The notes beneath the pieces were generated by a model, which was not told where the DNA came from, ran no database searches, and worked only from the letters and a program-made list of their open reading frames with translations. This document shows positions 24,915 to 34,409 of a stretch of DNA of 54,472 nucleotides, one piece after another. Source of the stretch: Candidatus Methanoplasma porotermitis (GTDB taxonomy: Archaea; Thermoplasmatota; Thermoplasmata; Methanomassiliicoccales; Methanomethylophilaceae); NCBI GenBank assembly GCA_031290095.1, contig JAITOF010000092.1, forward strand, positions 1 through 54,472. The letters run 5' to 3'. Position 1 is the stretch's first letter; each line of letters starts with the position of its first letter. The position numbers were made by a program, and so were the translations under genes.

Positions 24915-24933
24915 AGTCAAAGCCTGTTTGACT
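24915..24933. promoter_or_regulatory. Dyad in the thioesterase-hisD divergent region
   Basis: Perfect inverted repeat AGTCAAA-GCCTG-TTTGACT, 71 bases before the hisD start and 82 before the thioesterase start. The position fits a regulator site for either gene; no regulator is identified. Confidence 0.35.
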
Positions 24934-25003
24934 AGTTGATTTTTGTCGTGAAAGCGCGTGGCCGCCCGCATATTATAAATCGGTCGAGCAAGATTGGGAT
25001 GGC

Positions 25004-26257
25004 ATGTTTAAACAGGTCGATGAAGGATTCTGGAAGAAGAACCGCGAGTCCAAGACCGACGAGGTCGCGGACGCAGTGCAAGACATAATCGACCTGGTCA
25101 GGTTCGAAGGAGACAAAGCCCTCAAAGACCTCACGCTGAAGTTCGACAAGATAGTCTTGGATTCCGTGGAGGTGTCGAGAGACGAGATCGAGGCGGCATA
25201 CGAACAAGTGGACCCTGGGCTCGTGGACGAGCTAGAGGCCGCAGCATACAACATTCAGAGGTTCCACGAGATGCAGGCTCCGCCCGACCTCTGGTTGAAG
25301 GAGACGGAGCCGGGGGTGACTCTCGGCGTGAAGAGCACGCCGCTTGAAAGGATAGGTTGCTACATCCCAGGAGGACGCGCGTCATATCCCTCCACGGCCC
25401 TCATGTGCGTCATACCGGCGCGCGTGGCAGGCGTGAGCGAGATAGTCGCGTGCACCCCCGCCCCTGTGAACCCGCTAACCCTCGTGGCTCTGGACATAGC
25501 GGGCGCAGACGAGATATACAAGGTAGGCGGCGCCCAGGCGGTGGCGGCGATGGCCCTCGGAACGGAGAGCATCGAGCCGGTGCAAAAGATAGTGGGCCCC
25601 GGCAACGTCTACGTCACAGCCGCAAAGACCCTGCTCGCCGGGAAGGTGGAGATAGACTTCCCGGCGGGGCCGAGCGAGATTGGGGTCATAGCGGACGGTT
25701 CCGCAGATCCGGAGTTCATAGCGGCGGACCTCATAGCCCAGGCAGAGCACGACCCGTCGTCGGCGTGCCTGCTCGTGACCGACGATCCGGACCTTCCAGG
25801 CGAGGTCGGAAGGATCATGGACGACATGATCAAGGACGCTCCGCGAAAAGACGTGATTCGCAAGGCGCTGGAGAACTCGGGGTACATTCTCGCCGACAGC
25901 ATAGACCTCGCGATCGAAATAATGAACTGCATAGCGCCGGAACACCTTTCGATACAGACGAGGGACGCTCTCGACGTGCTCTCCAAGGTGGCCAACGCAG
26001 GCTCGATATTCATCGGGCCGTACACCCCGATAGCCGCTGGAGACTACGCATCCGGAACCAACCATGTGCTTCCCACGGCCGGCCACGCGTCGTCAAGATC
26101 CGGGCTCAACGTCGCGCATTTCATGAAGACCTCGACGGTCCAGATAATAACAAGGGACGGGCTTCGCGCCTTGGCGCCTACTATAACCGCGATAGCCGAC
26201 GCCGAGGGGTTGCACGCCCACGCCGAATCAGTCAGGGTCAGAGAGAACAGAGGCTGA
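25004..26257 (+). CDS. hisD: Histidinol dehydrogenase
   Basis: A 417-residue zinc enzyme doing the last two oxidations of histidine synthesis. Family blocks are IGCYIPGGRASYPST, ADEIYKVGGAQAVAA, VGPGNVYVTAAK, DFPAGPSEIGVIAD, LIAQAEHDPSSA with the zinc/catalytic region, and the C-terminal GTNHVLPTAGHA. Length is normal. TATA box TATTATAAAT (about 24970-24979) lies roughly 28 bases before the ATG and there is no strong Shine-Dalgarno, so the transcript is leaderless or nearly so. No other his genes are in the window. ppk1 follows after 11 bases with its own Shine-Dalgarno. Confidence 0.96.
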   Translation: MFKQVDEGFWKKNRESKTDEVADAVQDIIDLVRFEGDKALKDLTLKFDKIVLDSVEVSRDEIEAAYEQVDPGLVDELEAAAYNIQRFHEMQAPPDLWLKETEPGVTLGVKSTPLERIGCYIPGGRASYPSTALMCVIPARVAGVSEIVACTPAPVNPLTLVALDIAGADEIYKVGGAQAVAAMALGTESIEPVQKIVGPGNVYVTAAKTLLAGKVEIDFPAGPSEIGVIADGSADPEFIAADLIAQAEHDPSSACLLVTDDPDLPGEVGRIMDDMIKDAPRKDVIRKALENSGYILADSIDLAIEIMNCIAPEHLSIQTRDALDVLSKVANAGSIFIGPYTPIAAGDYASGTNHVLPTAGHASSRSGLNVAHFMKTSTVQIITRDGLRALAPTITAIADAEGLHAHAESVRVRENRG

Positions 26258-26268
26258 GGGGACATAAC

Positions 26269-28338
26269 ATGGAAGAGATGGACCTCTACGATCACAGCCT
26301 GTATATCAACAGGGAGCTTTCATGGCTCGAATTCAACAGGCGGTGCCTTTCAGAGGCCGATAATTCGAAGACGCCGCTCCTCGAGAGGGTGAAATTCCTA
26401 GCGATCGCATACGGCAACATGGACGAGTTCTTCATGATTCGCGTGCCGGGCCTGATAACCAGCATATCCAACAACACTCTCGACGCGCTTGGTCCCGACG
26501 CCTACCTCGACCCCGGCCTCTTGTTGTCGGAGATCAACGCCTCCGTCGACGGCCTGATGAGCGGGTATGAGGAATGCTGGGCCCGCCTCAGAAAAGACTT
26601 GTCGTCAAACGGCATAAGGATCAACGACATCGCCTCCCTCTCGGAGAACCAGAAGGAATGGGTCTCCAACTACTACAAAGAGAGGGTGCATCCGCTTCTC
26701 ACGCCTCTTGCGCTTGACATCTCGCACCCGTTCCCGTTCATATCTAGCAACTCGCTCAACGTGGCCGTGAAGATGAGGCGCGACGGCAACAGAGGCCACC
26801 TGTATGCAAGGATGAAGGTGCCTGTGGGCATACTTCCAAGATTCGTCGGAGTCCCGGCCGAATCGCCTGGATCGGACTATGTCAAGCTGGAAGACGTAAT
26901 AAAAGCGAACGCGGGCGAGATGTTTCCCGACCTCATCGTGATCGGCGCATACACTTTCAGGGTCACCCGCAACGCGGACGTGAAGGTGACGATAGACGAG
27001 GCATGCGACCTGATGGCGGCAGTGGAGACGTCTCTCGATTCAAGGGGCTCAGGGTTCCCTGTGATGATGATGGTGGAGGACAACATGCCGTCAGAGATGG
27101 TCGCCCTGTTCGGAAAGAATCTGAAGCTTCACGACTACCAGATACACAGGACGTCCCATGAGGGGATGATGCTCAACGACCTGTGGCAGATAGCCGGCCT
27201 GAACATGCCGTCTCTGAAAGAGGACCCGTTCACGCCTTACACCCCTCCAGAACTGGGCGAGGAGGCGGACATATTCGCAGCCATAAGAAAGAAGGATTGG
27301 ATATTGTTCCACCCGTACGAGACGTTCGACGTCATAGTGCGACTCATCGACGGAGCCGCAGAGGACGACAACGTCCAGAGCATCAAGATATGCCTTTATA
27401 GGATAGGCAAGGACCTTTCAATCATCAAATCGCTGATTAAAGCCAGGGAAAAGGGGAAGACGGTCTCCGTCCTCATGGAGCTCCGTGCCAAGTTCGACGA
27501 GACCAACAACATCAGCCTTGCCAAAGAGTTGGAGAAGATAGGGGTCCATGTCGTCTACGGGCCTGTCGACCTCAAGGTGCATTCCAAACTGATGCAGATC
27601 GTCAGGCTGGAGAAGGACCGCCTTGTAAGATATACTCATATGGGCTCCGGCAACTACAACGTGAGCACCGCCAGGCAATACGGGGACATCTCGTTCCTGA
27701 CCGCGGACGCAGACCTCGGGGAGGACGTAGGCGAGCTGTTCAACGCGCTGACAGGGTTCTTCGGGCCGAGGGAATACAAGCACCTGCTCGTAGCGCCTCT
27801 CACGCTGAAGTGCTCCCTGGTAGAAAAGATACGGCGCGAGGCAGGGATTCAAGCAACGGGGGGGAAGGCGTACATAGCGATGAAGTGCAACGGCCTCGTA
27901 GATTCCGACGTCATCTCCGAGCTGTACAAGGCTTCCATCGCGGGCGTGAAGGTAGACCTCAACGTCAGGGGGCTTTGCTGCCTTCGGCCGGGCGTGCAGG
28001 GAATTTCCGAAAACATAACGGTGACCAGCATCGTGGACCGCTTCCTTGAACATTCGAGGATATACTATTTCGAGAACGACGGGCATCCGGAGATGTACAT
28101 GGGGTCGTCGGACATAATGCCCCGCAACCTGATTGCAAGGGTGGAGGTCTTGTTCCCGATATTGGACAAGAAGATGCTGGAATCGGTCAGAGAGAACATC
28201 CTGAACGTCCATCTTGCCGACAACGTCAAAGCGAAGCGCCTCATGCCCGACGGGTCGTACGTTCCTGTAAAGAGCGGAGGGAAGAGGCTGCGCTCTCAAA
28301 AATGGTTCATGGACAACAGGGGAAGCTGGCATGGATGA
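26269..28338 (+). CDS. ppk1: Polyphosphate kinase 1
   Basis: A 689-residue enzyme making polyphosphate from ATP. The PPK1 N-domain entry YINRELSWLEFNRR is close to the start, followed by ERVKFLAIAYGNMDEFFMIRV. The head and phospholipase-D-like domains show HPYETFDVIVRLI, RAKFDETNNISLAKELE, KVHSKLMQIVR with the phosphorylated-His candidate, and YTHMGSGNYN. ATG 26269 has GAGGGG eight bases upstream; the open frame reaches back to 25357, but that stretch overlaps hisD and is not protein-like. Ends eight bases inside ppx. Confidence 0.95.
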   Translation: MEEMDLYDHSLYINRELSWLEFNRRCLSEADNSKTPLLERVKFLAIAYGNMDEFFMIRVPGLITSISNNTLDALGPDAYLDPGLLLSEINASVDGLMSGYEECWARLRKDLSSNGIRINDIASLSENQKEWVSNYYKERVHPLLTPLALDISHPFPFISSNSLNVAVKMRRDGNRGHLYARMKVPVGILPRFVGVPAESPGSDYVKLEDVIKANAGEMFPDLIVIGAYTFRVTRNADVKVTIDEACDLMAAVETSLDSRGSGFPVMMMVEDNMPSEMVALFGKNLKLHDYQIHRTSHEGMMLNDLWQIAGLNMPSLKEDPFTPYTPPELGEEADIFAAIRKKDWILFHPYETFDVIVRLIDGAAEDDNVQSIKICLYRIGKDLSIIKSLIKAREKGKTVSVLMELRAKFDETNNISLAKELEKIGVHVVYGPVDLKVHSKLMQIVRLEKDRLVRYTHMGSGNYNVSTARQYGDISFLTADADLGEDVGELFNALTGFFGPREYKHLLVAPLTLKCSLVEKIRREAGIQATGGKAYIAMKCNGLVDSDVISELYKASIAGVKVDLNVRGLCCLRPGVQGISENITVTSIVDRFLEHSRIYYFENDGHPEMYMGSSDIMPRNLIARVEVLFPILDKKMLESVRENILNVHLADNVKAKRLMPDGSYVPVKSGGKRLRSQKWFMDNRGSWHG

Positions 28339-29857
28339 CTGCCCGAAAACAGCGTCGTTCATAGACATAGGCACTAACTCCATACACATACTCGTCGTGC
28401 GTTTCTTCGAGGACTGCATGGGCACCCCTGTGTTCCAGGACAAGGAGACCGTCAGGCTGGGGCAGAGCCTCTACCAGACCGGCGTCATAGATCAAGAGAC
28501 GATAGACAAGGCAAAACTCGTCGTGTCCAGGTTCGTCCGCATATCCCGCGACATGGGCGCCGACGACATACTCGTTTGCGCCACGTGCGCCGCGAGAGAA
28601 GCGGGCAACGCCCGCGAGCTCATAGACGCCCTCGAGTCGGAAGGAGTGGAGGTGAAGGTAATCTCCGGGCTCGAAGAGGCTCGCCTCATAAGGCTGGGGG
28701 TGTTCGGCCCCGGCGGCCTCGACAAGAGGTCCCTGAACATCGACATCGGGGGAGGAAGCACAGAGATAGCTTTGTGCGAGGGAGCGGAAGACATATATCT
28801 CGACAGCCTGAGCATCGGATCTGTGAGGCTGGCATACGGGGTCGGCATAGACCAGGGCCATGCGATGACGTTCCAAGAATACGACTATCTGAGAAGGCAG
28901 GTGGACCTGCTCTCCTACCGCACATGCCGAAAGATAAGGGAGGAAGGGTTCGAGCACGCTTACGGCTCGTCGGGGACCATGATCGCCCTGGCAGAGATGT
29001 GCGCCGTCAAAAGAGGGGACGGGGATGCCTCCTACATGATGTATTACGAGGTGGCACAGCTAATGAAAAGCCTGTACTCCAAAGACGTCGAAGAAAGGAC
29101 GTCGGTTCCTGGAATGAACCCGTCTCGGGCTGACATCATCGTTGCCGGGGGGGCTGTCGCAGAGGAGCTGATGCACCTCCTCGGCATCGACAGGATCGAG
29201 ATAAGCCCCAACGGGCTGAAGCAGGGGATGGAGATCGACTATCTGATGAGGATGGGGCATACGGCGTTCGACGTCAGGGACTCGTCGGTCATGTCTTTGG
29301 CCAACCGGTGCCGTTACGACAGGGCGCACGCCGAGAACGTGCAGAAGAACGCGATGTTTCTTTTCGACAGCATGAAAAGGGAGGGCCTCCACGCCATGGG
29401 GGACGGGATCAGGACGCTCCTGTCCTACGCCGCGACGTTGCACGACATAGGCGAGTTCATAAGCTACGCAAAGCACAACGTGCACTCTTACATGATAATC
29501 CTGAACTCGTTCCTGCCAGGGTTCGACAACAAGGAGCTGAAGGCCATGGCCCTGATGGCGCGATTCCACCACAAGAAGTTCCCTGACAGGGGCTCGAAGT
29601 ACCTGGAAGACCTGAACCCCAGAGATAAGGACGAGATACTCATGTGCGCCATGATCCTGAAGACGGCTGACATACTCGACCGCCATCGAAACTCGTCGGT
29701 GACAGACATGGACTTCGAGATAATAGACGGAGAGGCGGTTCTGACCATAGGCTCTGCCGAAGACGTAAGCATGGAGGTTTGGAAGCTGAACACCACGAAA
29801 GAAGAGTTCTTCGACGTGTTCAGGAGACCCCTCAAGATATCGAAGGTCATGCTTTGA
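28331..29857 (+). CDS. ppx: Exopolyphosphatase, Ppx/GppA family with C-terminal HD domain
   Basis: A 508-residue phosphatase. The actin-like ATPase fold shows the phosphate-1 motif FIDIGTNSIH near the N-terminus, LNIDIGGGSTEIALCEG and VAGGAVAEEL. The last 190 residues look like the HD-type domain of long Ppx proteins (LHDIGEFISYAKHN, ARFHHKKFPD). It degrades polyphosphate chains or pppGpp. The eight-base overlap with ppk1 makes a synthesis/breakdown operon. Its 3' end overlaps the convergent CDGSH gene by 11 bases. Confidence 0.94.
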   Translation: MDDCPKTASFIDIGTNSIHILVVRFFEDCMGTPVFQDKETVRLGQSLYQTGVIDQETIDKAKLVVSRFVRISRDMGADDILVCATCAAREAGNARELIDALESEGVEVKVISGLEEARLIRLGVFGPGGLDKRSLNIDIGGGSTEIALCEGAEDIYLDSLSIGSVRLAYGVGIDQGHAMTFQEYDYLRRQVDLLSYRTCRKIREEGFEHAYGSSGTMIALAEMCAVKRGDGDASYMMYYEVAQLMKSLYSKDVEERTSVPGMNPSRADIIVAGGAVAEELMHLLGIDRIEISPNGLKQGMEIDYLMRMGHTAFDVRDSSVMSLANRCRYDRAHAENVQKNAMFLFDSMKREGLHAMGDGIRTLLSYAATLHDIGEFISYAKHNVHSYMIILNSFLPGFDNKELKAMALMARFHHKKFPDRGSKYLEDLNPRDKDEILMCAMILKTADILDRHRNSSVTDMDFEIIDGEAVLTIGSAEDVSMEVWKLNTTKEEFFDVFRRPLKISKVML

Positions 29858-30494
29858 GGTGCCTTCCGTTGCAGAACGGCATGTTCCCCGAGCGTCCGCA
29901 ACGGCACAGGGCGACGCGGTTCCGCACTTCGTACGCCTTGCCGTCCTCCGACTCTATCGGGATGCCACCCGTCACCCTTATGGGCCCCTCTTTCCGAGGA
30001 GTCGCGGTGACGAGGATCTCTTTCGGCAGGTCCTCTTCCACTAGCTTTCCGTCGATGCGCAAGGTGAGGCTCCCTCCGGCGCAGTCGGCGCACTGTTGCT
30101 TCGCTATGTGAACGGTCTTTTCTTTTTGGACGGTCTTAGAAATGCTGTGCTGCGCATGGCAGAACCCGGAGCCGGTGCAGAGAGCGGGGTCTTGAAGGAG
30201 GTCCATGCCTCCTGTGCCTTTTTCGATGTTGGCTCGGCCTTCGTATCCGTCGCGAGGCGCCGTCTCCGCGCCGTCGAACCCGTTCACATGGCTGCCGTCG
30301 CAGAACGGCTTGTTTTTGGACTTGCCGCAACGGCACAGCGCGTATATCTCATCCGGATAGAGTCTTTCGCCCTTCTTCCACTCCAGCGACCTCCCCAGCC
30401 CGTCGATTCTTACGGCCCCGAGGAACAGCGGGGGAGACCCGTAAACCATGTACGGCCCGTCTTTTGTAACCACTATCCTCATATCGTCAGACAT
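29847..30494 (-). CDS. Tandem CDGSH iron-sulfur protein
   Basis: A 215-residue protein with two CDGSH-type [2Fe-2S] motifs: CRCGKSKNKPFCDGSH (about 54-69) and the variant CRCGRSGNMPFCNGRH near the C-terminus. Between them lie other cysteine pairs (CTGSGFCHAQ, CADCAGGS) that resemble the middle region of multidomain archaeal/bacterial mitoNEET relatives. Electron transfer or cluster transfer is the family's presumed role. TATA-like TCTATAAATAC is centred about 35 bases upstream, giving a short leader. Confidence 0.88.
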   Translation of the reverse strand: MSDDMRIVVTKDGPYMVYGSPPLFLGAVRIDGLGRSLEWKKGERLYPDEIYALCRCGKSKNKPFCDGSHVNGFDGAETAPRDGYEGRANIEKGTGGMDLLQDPALCTGSGFCHAQHSISKTVQKEKTVHIAKQQCADCAGGSLTLRIDGKLVEEDLPKEILVTATPRKEGPIRVTGGIPIESEDGKAYEVRNRVALCRCGRSGNMPFCNGRHLKA

Positions 30495-30561
30495 AAGACC
30501 ACGTCCCGAAATGAGATTTAGAGTATTTATAGAATGTAGAACAAGCGGAACACGGATGCCG

Positions 30562-31236
30562 TCAAGGCCACTTGTATACTGAATCGAACAACGCGCTCCA
30601 AAAGTCCTTCGGAGGCTCGTTCTTCACGGGAGGAGGCGCGACGTTGCTCTGATTGTTGGCGGCGGCCTGCATCTGAGCCTGCAACGGGCCTGCGGAAGGC
30701 GGCCTCTGAACCGATTTCGGCCTCGCGGCAACGGCGGCGGGCCGTCTCGCCCTGGCGTTGCGCACGTTCCTGGCGGCCTTGGACCTCAACGTCATGAACG
30801 CCATCATGGTCTCGTCTTCGCTGTCGAGGCTAAAGACGATCGTGCCGCGGCTATGCCTGACGACCACCTTCTGATCCAACTTGATTCCGATGGGCGCATA
30901 TTGCGCGGACACAGGGATGCCCACGCCTGCCGGGACGCCCGCCCTGTACGAGGCGGAAGCCGTCCCCCTCGGAAGGTCGTTCCTCATATCCACGGCGAGA
31001 ACGTCGCTGTATGGTATCGTATATCTTCCGCCGGGTACCTGAAGGGTGAACTTGTCCGCGTCGAACTCTATCTTGCGCTCGCCGTGCATGACGAGGACGC
31101 CGATGGAAATCAGCATTATAATCCCCAACAGGGCGCAGAGCGCCAGTATCGTCTCCTCATTGTCTTCGGTTAACACTGATAACAGGGCCGCGATTCCCAG
31201 GAACGAGAAAACAATGACATAAGCGGCGCCTTTCAC
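30562..31236 (-). CDS. Membrane protein with bacterial PH-like domain and Ala/Pro-rich tail
   Basis: A 224-residue protein: two N-terminal transmembrane helices (GAAYVIVFSFLGIAALL and ILALCALLGIIMLISIGVLV), then a beta-rich domain of about 100 residues resembling PH-like domains of small membrane proteins, then a low-complexity Arg/Ala/Pro/Gln tail. The GTG at 31236 is chosen because a TATA-like TATTAAT (about 31260-31266) lies 26 bases upstream; a GTG five codons earlier (31251) is the alternative. No specific function recognised. Confidence 0.65.
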   Translation of the reverse strand: MKGAAYVIVFSFLGIAALLSVLTEDNEETILALCALLGIIMLISIGVLVMHGERKIEFDADKFTLQVPGGRYTIPYSDVLAVDMRNDLPRGTASASYRAGVPAGVGIPVSAQYAPIGIKLDQKVVVRHSRGTIVFSLDSEDETMMAFMTLRSKAARNVRNARARRPAAVAARPKSVQRPPSAGPLQAQMQAAANNQSNVAPPPVKNEPPKDFWSALFDSVYKWP

Positions 31237-31271
31237 GGCAGAGGATGCCACTCCAAGGATTAATATCTTTG

Positions 31272-32054
31272 TCAGAAGACGTCCGAAACGGATATGCCTG
31301 CGGCGGACGCAAGACGTTTAACGTTTGCGACCGCCGTCTCGGAACCGCCGATGCCCATCCTCGCAAGGCGTTCAGACAGCAACGGGCGGCCGTTCAGCGA
31401 GTCGATTACCATCCTCTTTACTCCCGTGGACGCGATGGCGTCCACAAGGTCCTTCTCCGAGCCTTCCAGATGGCTGAGCACCGGCCCCACGAGTGCATAT
31501 ACGTCGATGTCGGAATCCACGAGGCCGCGGATCGTACCGAGCCTCTTGTCTGGAAGCGGGGCCCCCGGCTCCGTCATCTTGGAGACCTTGTCGTCGACGG
31601 ACGTCACAGTGACTCCGACTTCCCCTCGCATGCGGGATATGAGCTCGGCGTCACGCATGACCAGGTCGGACTTGGTATGTATGTGCACCCTCATGTCCCT
31701 CTTCATGAGGATGTCGAGGCAGTCGCGGGTGAGGCAGAAGCGCTTTTCAGCATACTGGTACGGGTCGGTGACCGTCCCGATTCCAATGGTCCCGTGCAGG
31801 CCGAAGAGCTCCTTGGACAGCCTCGAGGCGATGTTCGATTTGACTTTGACGACCCTCCATTCCTTCCAGTCGGAGTGCGTAACCTCCGGAGCGTAGCAGT
31901 AGACGCAACCGTGCGTGCATCCGCCGTAGGGGTTGAGGGCGTGGTCTATCCCCGGAAGCCCGGACGGCGACAGCGCGCGCTTGCATACAGCGACCGTGTA
32001 CTGTCCGTCCCATTCGCCCCTCTGGGGATATTCGATCAGGTCAGTAGTATTCAT
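31272..32054 (-). CDS. Radical SAM protein, SPL-like (spore photoproduct lyase-related)
   Basis: A 260-residue radical SAM enzyme with cluster motif CTHGCVYCYAPE (CxxxCxxC, about 46-53) in NPYGGCTHGC, as in the SplB/Rv2578c-type family. GIGTVTDPYQYAEKRFCLTR and HIHTKSDLVMRD also match it. Its start overlaps the end of the upstream Nre repair gene by 14 bases and has AAAGGAGG as Shine-Dalgarno, so the two proteins are made together. The link suggests a DNA-lesion role, but the substrate is not shown. Confidence 0.85.
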   Translation of the reverse strand: MNTTDLIEYPQRGEWDGQYTVAVCKRALSPSGLPGIDHALNPYGGCTHGCVYCYAPEVTHSDWKEWRVVKVKSNIASRLSKELFGLHGTIGIGTVTDPYQYAEKRFCLTRDCLDILMKRDMRVHIHTKSDLVMRDAELISRMRGEVGVTVTSVDDKVSKMTEPGAPLPDKRLGTIRGLVDSDIDVYALVGPVLSHLEGSEKDLVDAIASTGVKRMVIDSLNGRPLLSERLARMGIGGSETAVANVKRLASAAGISVSDVF

Positions 32055-33303
32055 CCAGCCTCCTTTGGGTCAGCCAGTCCTTCAGGATGCCGGAATGCTG
32101 GATCCATGTCCTCTGCTTTATGTCCATGACGCGGTCTATGTGCGCCAGCGCCCCGTCGAGAGAGTCGTACTTGTGCGGGGGGGTGGTCAGGGCGACCCTC
32201 ACGTTCTCCCTCACGTTCCAAACTCCGACCGGCATGACGTATCCGGGGTGGGCTTCGCGGCATATCACCACGCCGGCGGTCTTGCCTTCTTTGATCAGCA
32301 GCTCGTTGACGGCCATCCTTGCGGCGTAGTAGCATCCGCCAATGTGCGCATACTCCGACCGTCCGTCGAAGAACTCGCAGTCGGATATTATCTCCACGGA
32401 CCTTCCTGCAGGGTTCCAAGTGGTGTTCGGATACCAGGCCTCGATAAGCTCGTACCTCCAAGTGCACGGCATCATGATTATGCACCACCTGTTGTCGAGC
32501 TGCTCCCACTGGTATACGCGGTACTCGTCTATGGTCTCGTTGTGCTTGGTGGTCTTCAGGAGATCCTTCCCTATGATGTCGTCGACGGCTGTGATGCTCC
32601 ATCTGGTGGGTACGAACCTCCTGTTCTTGTCGATGCCCATGGTGCCTACGGCGAAAGCCTTCTGTATCTCAGAGACAAGGGTTCCGCTGTTGTACGCGTT
32701 CACGACCGCCCCCTTCGCGCTAAGGTCGATGTCGTAGAAGCTCCTCTCGAGGTTTCTTTCGAACCTTCCATTGCTCTTTCTCATGCCGTCCATCCTAGCG
32801 GACGGGCCAAAAGGCTGCACCTCGTCGTCCAGCACGATACGGCCGCTGGGCTTCTGACGGAACGTCGCCTCGACTTCGAGCGGACGCTCGGTGAGCGCCA
32901 GCTCTTGGACGTCGTCCACGATCTTCCCGCCGACCTTGAAGTTGGTGGCGTCGATCCTGAACTTGCCTCTTACGAGCCGGAACCTCATGTCCGCAATCTC
33001 GTCTATAGACTTCCCGACCCACCTCTCCGGCGTGTCGAGTATCGACGTGTCCCCGAACTCAGGCGGGATAAGGGGGCCGATATCGACCTTCGGATAGCCG
33101 TAACGGCCGACGAACACCGCTGGCGGGCTGCAACCGGCCAAGTCCTTCGCGTCGATGAGCGGCATCGTCCTCTGCCTGGAGTAGAACTTGATCATCAGGG
33201 GGCAACGGTCTTTGCCGCAGAGTCTTCTGGAGCCTTTGCACACGGCGCATAGGCCCGACCCCGTGACGTTTGCATCTTTGTCAAACAATATAGAGTCCGC
33301 CAT
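32041..33303 (-). CDS. Archaeal Nre-family DNA repair protein with C-terminal PIP box
   Basis: A 420-residue Nre protein. The N-terminus has a zinc-finger-like CAVCKGSRRLCGKDRCP, followed by GCSPPAVFVGRYGYPKV and the conserved Nre core (GRFERNLERSFYDIDLS, WSITAVDDIIGK). The last eight residues, QRRLDEYY, fit the PCNA-interacting consensus QxxhxxFF/YY, as reported for haloarchaeal NreA. Start: ATG 33303 with AAGGTG upstream; a GTG at 33330 lies too close to the TATA-like element (33332-33339). Divergent from the adenine methyltransferase. Confidence 0.88.
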   Translation of the reverse strand: MADSILFDKDANVTGSGLCAVCKGSRRLCGKDRCPLMIKFYSRQRTMPLIDAKDLAGCSPPAVFVGRYGYPKVDIGPLIPPEFGDTSILDTPERWVGKSIDEIADMRFRLVRGKFRIDATNFKVGGKIVDDVQELALTERPLEVEATFRQKPSGRIVLDDEVQPFGPSARMDGMRKSNGRFERNLERSFYDIDLSAKGAVVNAYNSGTLVSEIQKAFAVGTMGIDKNRRFVPTRWSITAVDDIIGKDLLKTTKHNETIDEYRVYQWEQLDNRWCIIMMPCTWRYELIEAWYPNTTWNPAGRSVEIISDCEFFDGRSEYAHIGGCYYAARMAVNELLIKEGKTAGVVICREAHPGYVMPVGVWNVRENVRVALTTPPHKYDSLDGALAHIDRVMDIKQRTWIQHSGILKDWLTQRRLDEYY

Positions 33304-33486
33304 TCGCACCTTGCCTCCCAATGTGTTCACATACTATAACGGCGCCGATTCTCGCCCGTCCGCTTGAAAGCGGCCTCCTCTTGTTTTATGTTATTAGAGC
33401 GGTTTACGGGATTCTAGGAGGGTCTGTCGAAGGCGCTCGCAGGAATGATAAATACTTCTTGCGGATATCGCCGCCTGGCAAGAAAC

Positions 33487-34395
33487 ATGACCGGAGGCAT
33501 ACCTCACATCGTTCAGTATCAGGGATCTAAACGCATCCTGGCCCCGCGGATTTTGGAGCGCATGCCGACGTGCTTCGATCGGCTGATCGAGCCGTTCGCG
33601 GGAACGGCGGCGATTACGATGGCCGCTGCCAGCGGCCGCCGAGCCGCCGAGTATCATGTGAACGACATAAACGGCCCATTGGCGGACATGTTGAGAAGCG
33701 CCGTCGAATCTCCCGATCGGCTGATCGAGGGCTACAGGAAGGTGTGGTCGGAACAGTTCGAATACTCAAGCCACATAGATCATTACTACAAGGTGAGAGA
33801 AGAATTCAACAGAGGCGTCAAGACGCCCGAGAACATGTTGTATCTCATTGCACGCTGCGTGAAAGGGTCTGTCAGATACGGGAAGGACGGCGGCTTCAAC
33901 CAATCTCCGGACAAGCGACGGCATGGAACAAGGCCGGACAACGTTGAAAGAGACGTGTCCGCGATATCGAAGCTGCTGAAAGGAAGAACAACCTTCAGCT
34001 CGGTCGATTACCGCGAGATATTGGACACGGCCTGTCGCGGCGATGTCGTGTACATGGACCCGCCCTACCAGGGCGTGACCGGCCAGAGGGACAGCAGGTA
34101 TTTTTCCAGAGTCCTCTTTGATGAGTTCGTTGAATCGCTGGAGACGCTTAACGAGAGAAGGATCGGCTACATTGTAAGCTACGACGGGGCATGCGGAGAC
34201 AAAAAATACGGCACGGACCTTCCGCCGCATCTGAACTGTGAAAAGATGTTGCTCGACGCCGGCACGTCCGGCCAGTCCGTGCTTTTAGGAAGGATGGAGA
34301 AGACCGTCGAGGCCCTTTATGTGAGCCCCGCGCTTCAACCGCCATCGGGGCGGCGATCGGCGCAACAGCCCGGCTCCTGCCCCGAATCCCCTTAG
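33487..34395 (+). CDS. D12-class (Dam-type) DNA adenine methyltransferase
   Basis: A 302-residue N6-adenine methyltransferase. QYQGSKRILAPRIL and LIEPFAGTAAITMAA are the SAM-binding motif region; VVYMDPPYQGV is the catalytic DPPY. The D12/Dam family fold is otherwise complete; the last 20 residues are non-conserved. No restriction enzyme gene is adjacent, so it looks like an orphan methylase. The ATG at 33487 is preferred over 33445 because a TATA-like GATAAATAC sits at 33447-33455. It is the only gene in the window that ends in TAG (34393-34395); reading through would add 16 residues to a TGA at 34444. Confidence 0.88.
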   Translation: MTGGIPHIVQYQGSKRILAPRILERMPTCFDRLIEPFAGTAAITMAAASGRRAAEYHVNDINGPLADMLRSAVESPDRLIEGYRKVWSEQFEYSSHIDHYYKVREEFNRGVKTPENMLYLIARCVKGSVRYGKDGGFNQSPDKRRHGTRPDNVERDVSAISKLLKGRTTFSSVDYREILDTACRGDVVYMDPPYQGVTGQRDSRYFSRVLFDEFVESLETLNERRIGYIVSYDGACGDKKYGTDLPPHLNCEKMLLDAGTSGQSVLLGRMEKTVEALYVSPALQPPSGRRSAQQPGSCPESP

Positions 34396-34409
34396 GGCGC
34401 GGCGTTCTC

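Noticed and set aside
25357-26268. Long upstream extension of the ppk1 frame
   Set aside because: It overlaps hisD entirely, is Arg/Gly-rich and frame-shadow-like; ppk1 has a good Shine-Dalgarno and ATG at 26269.
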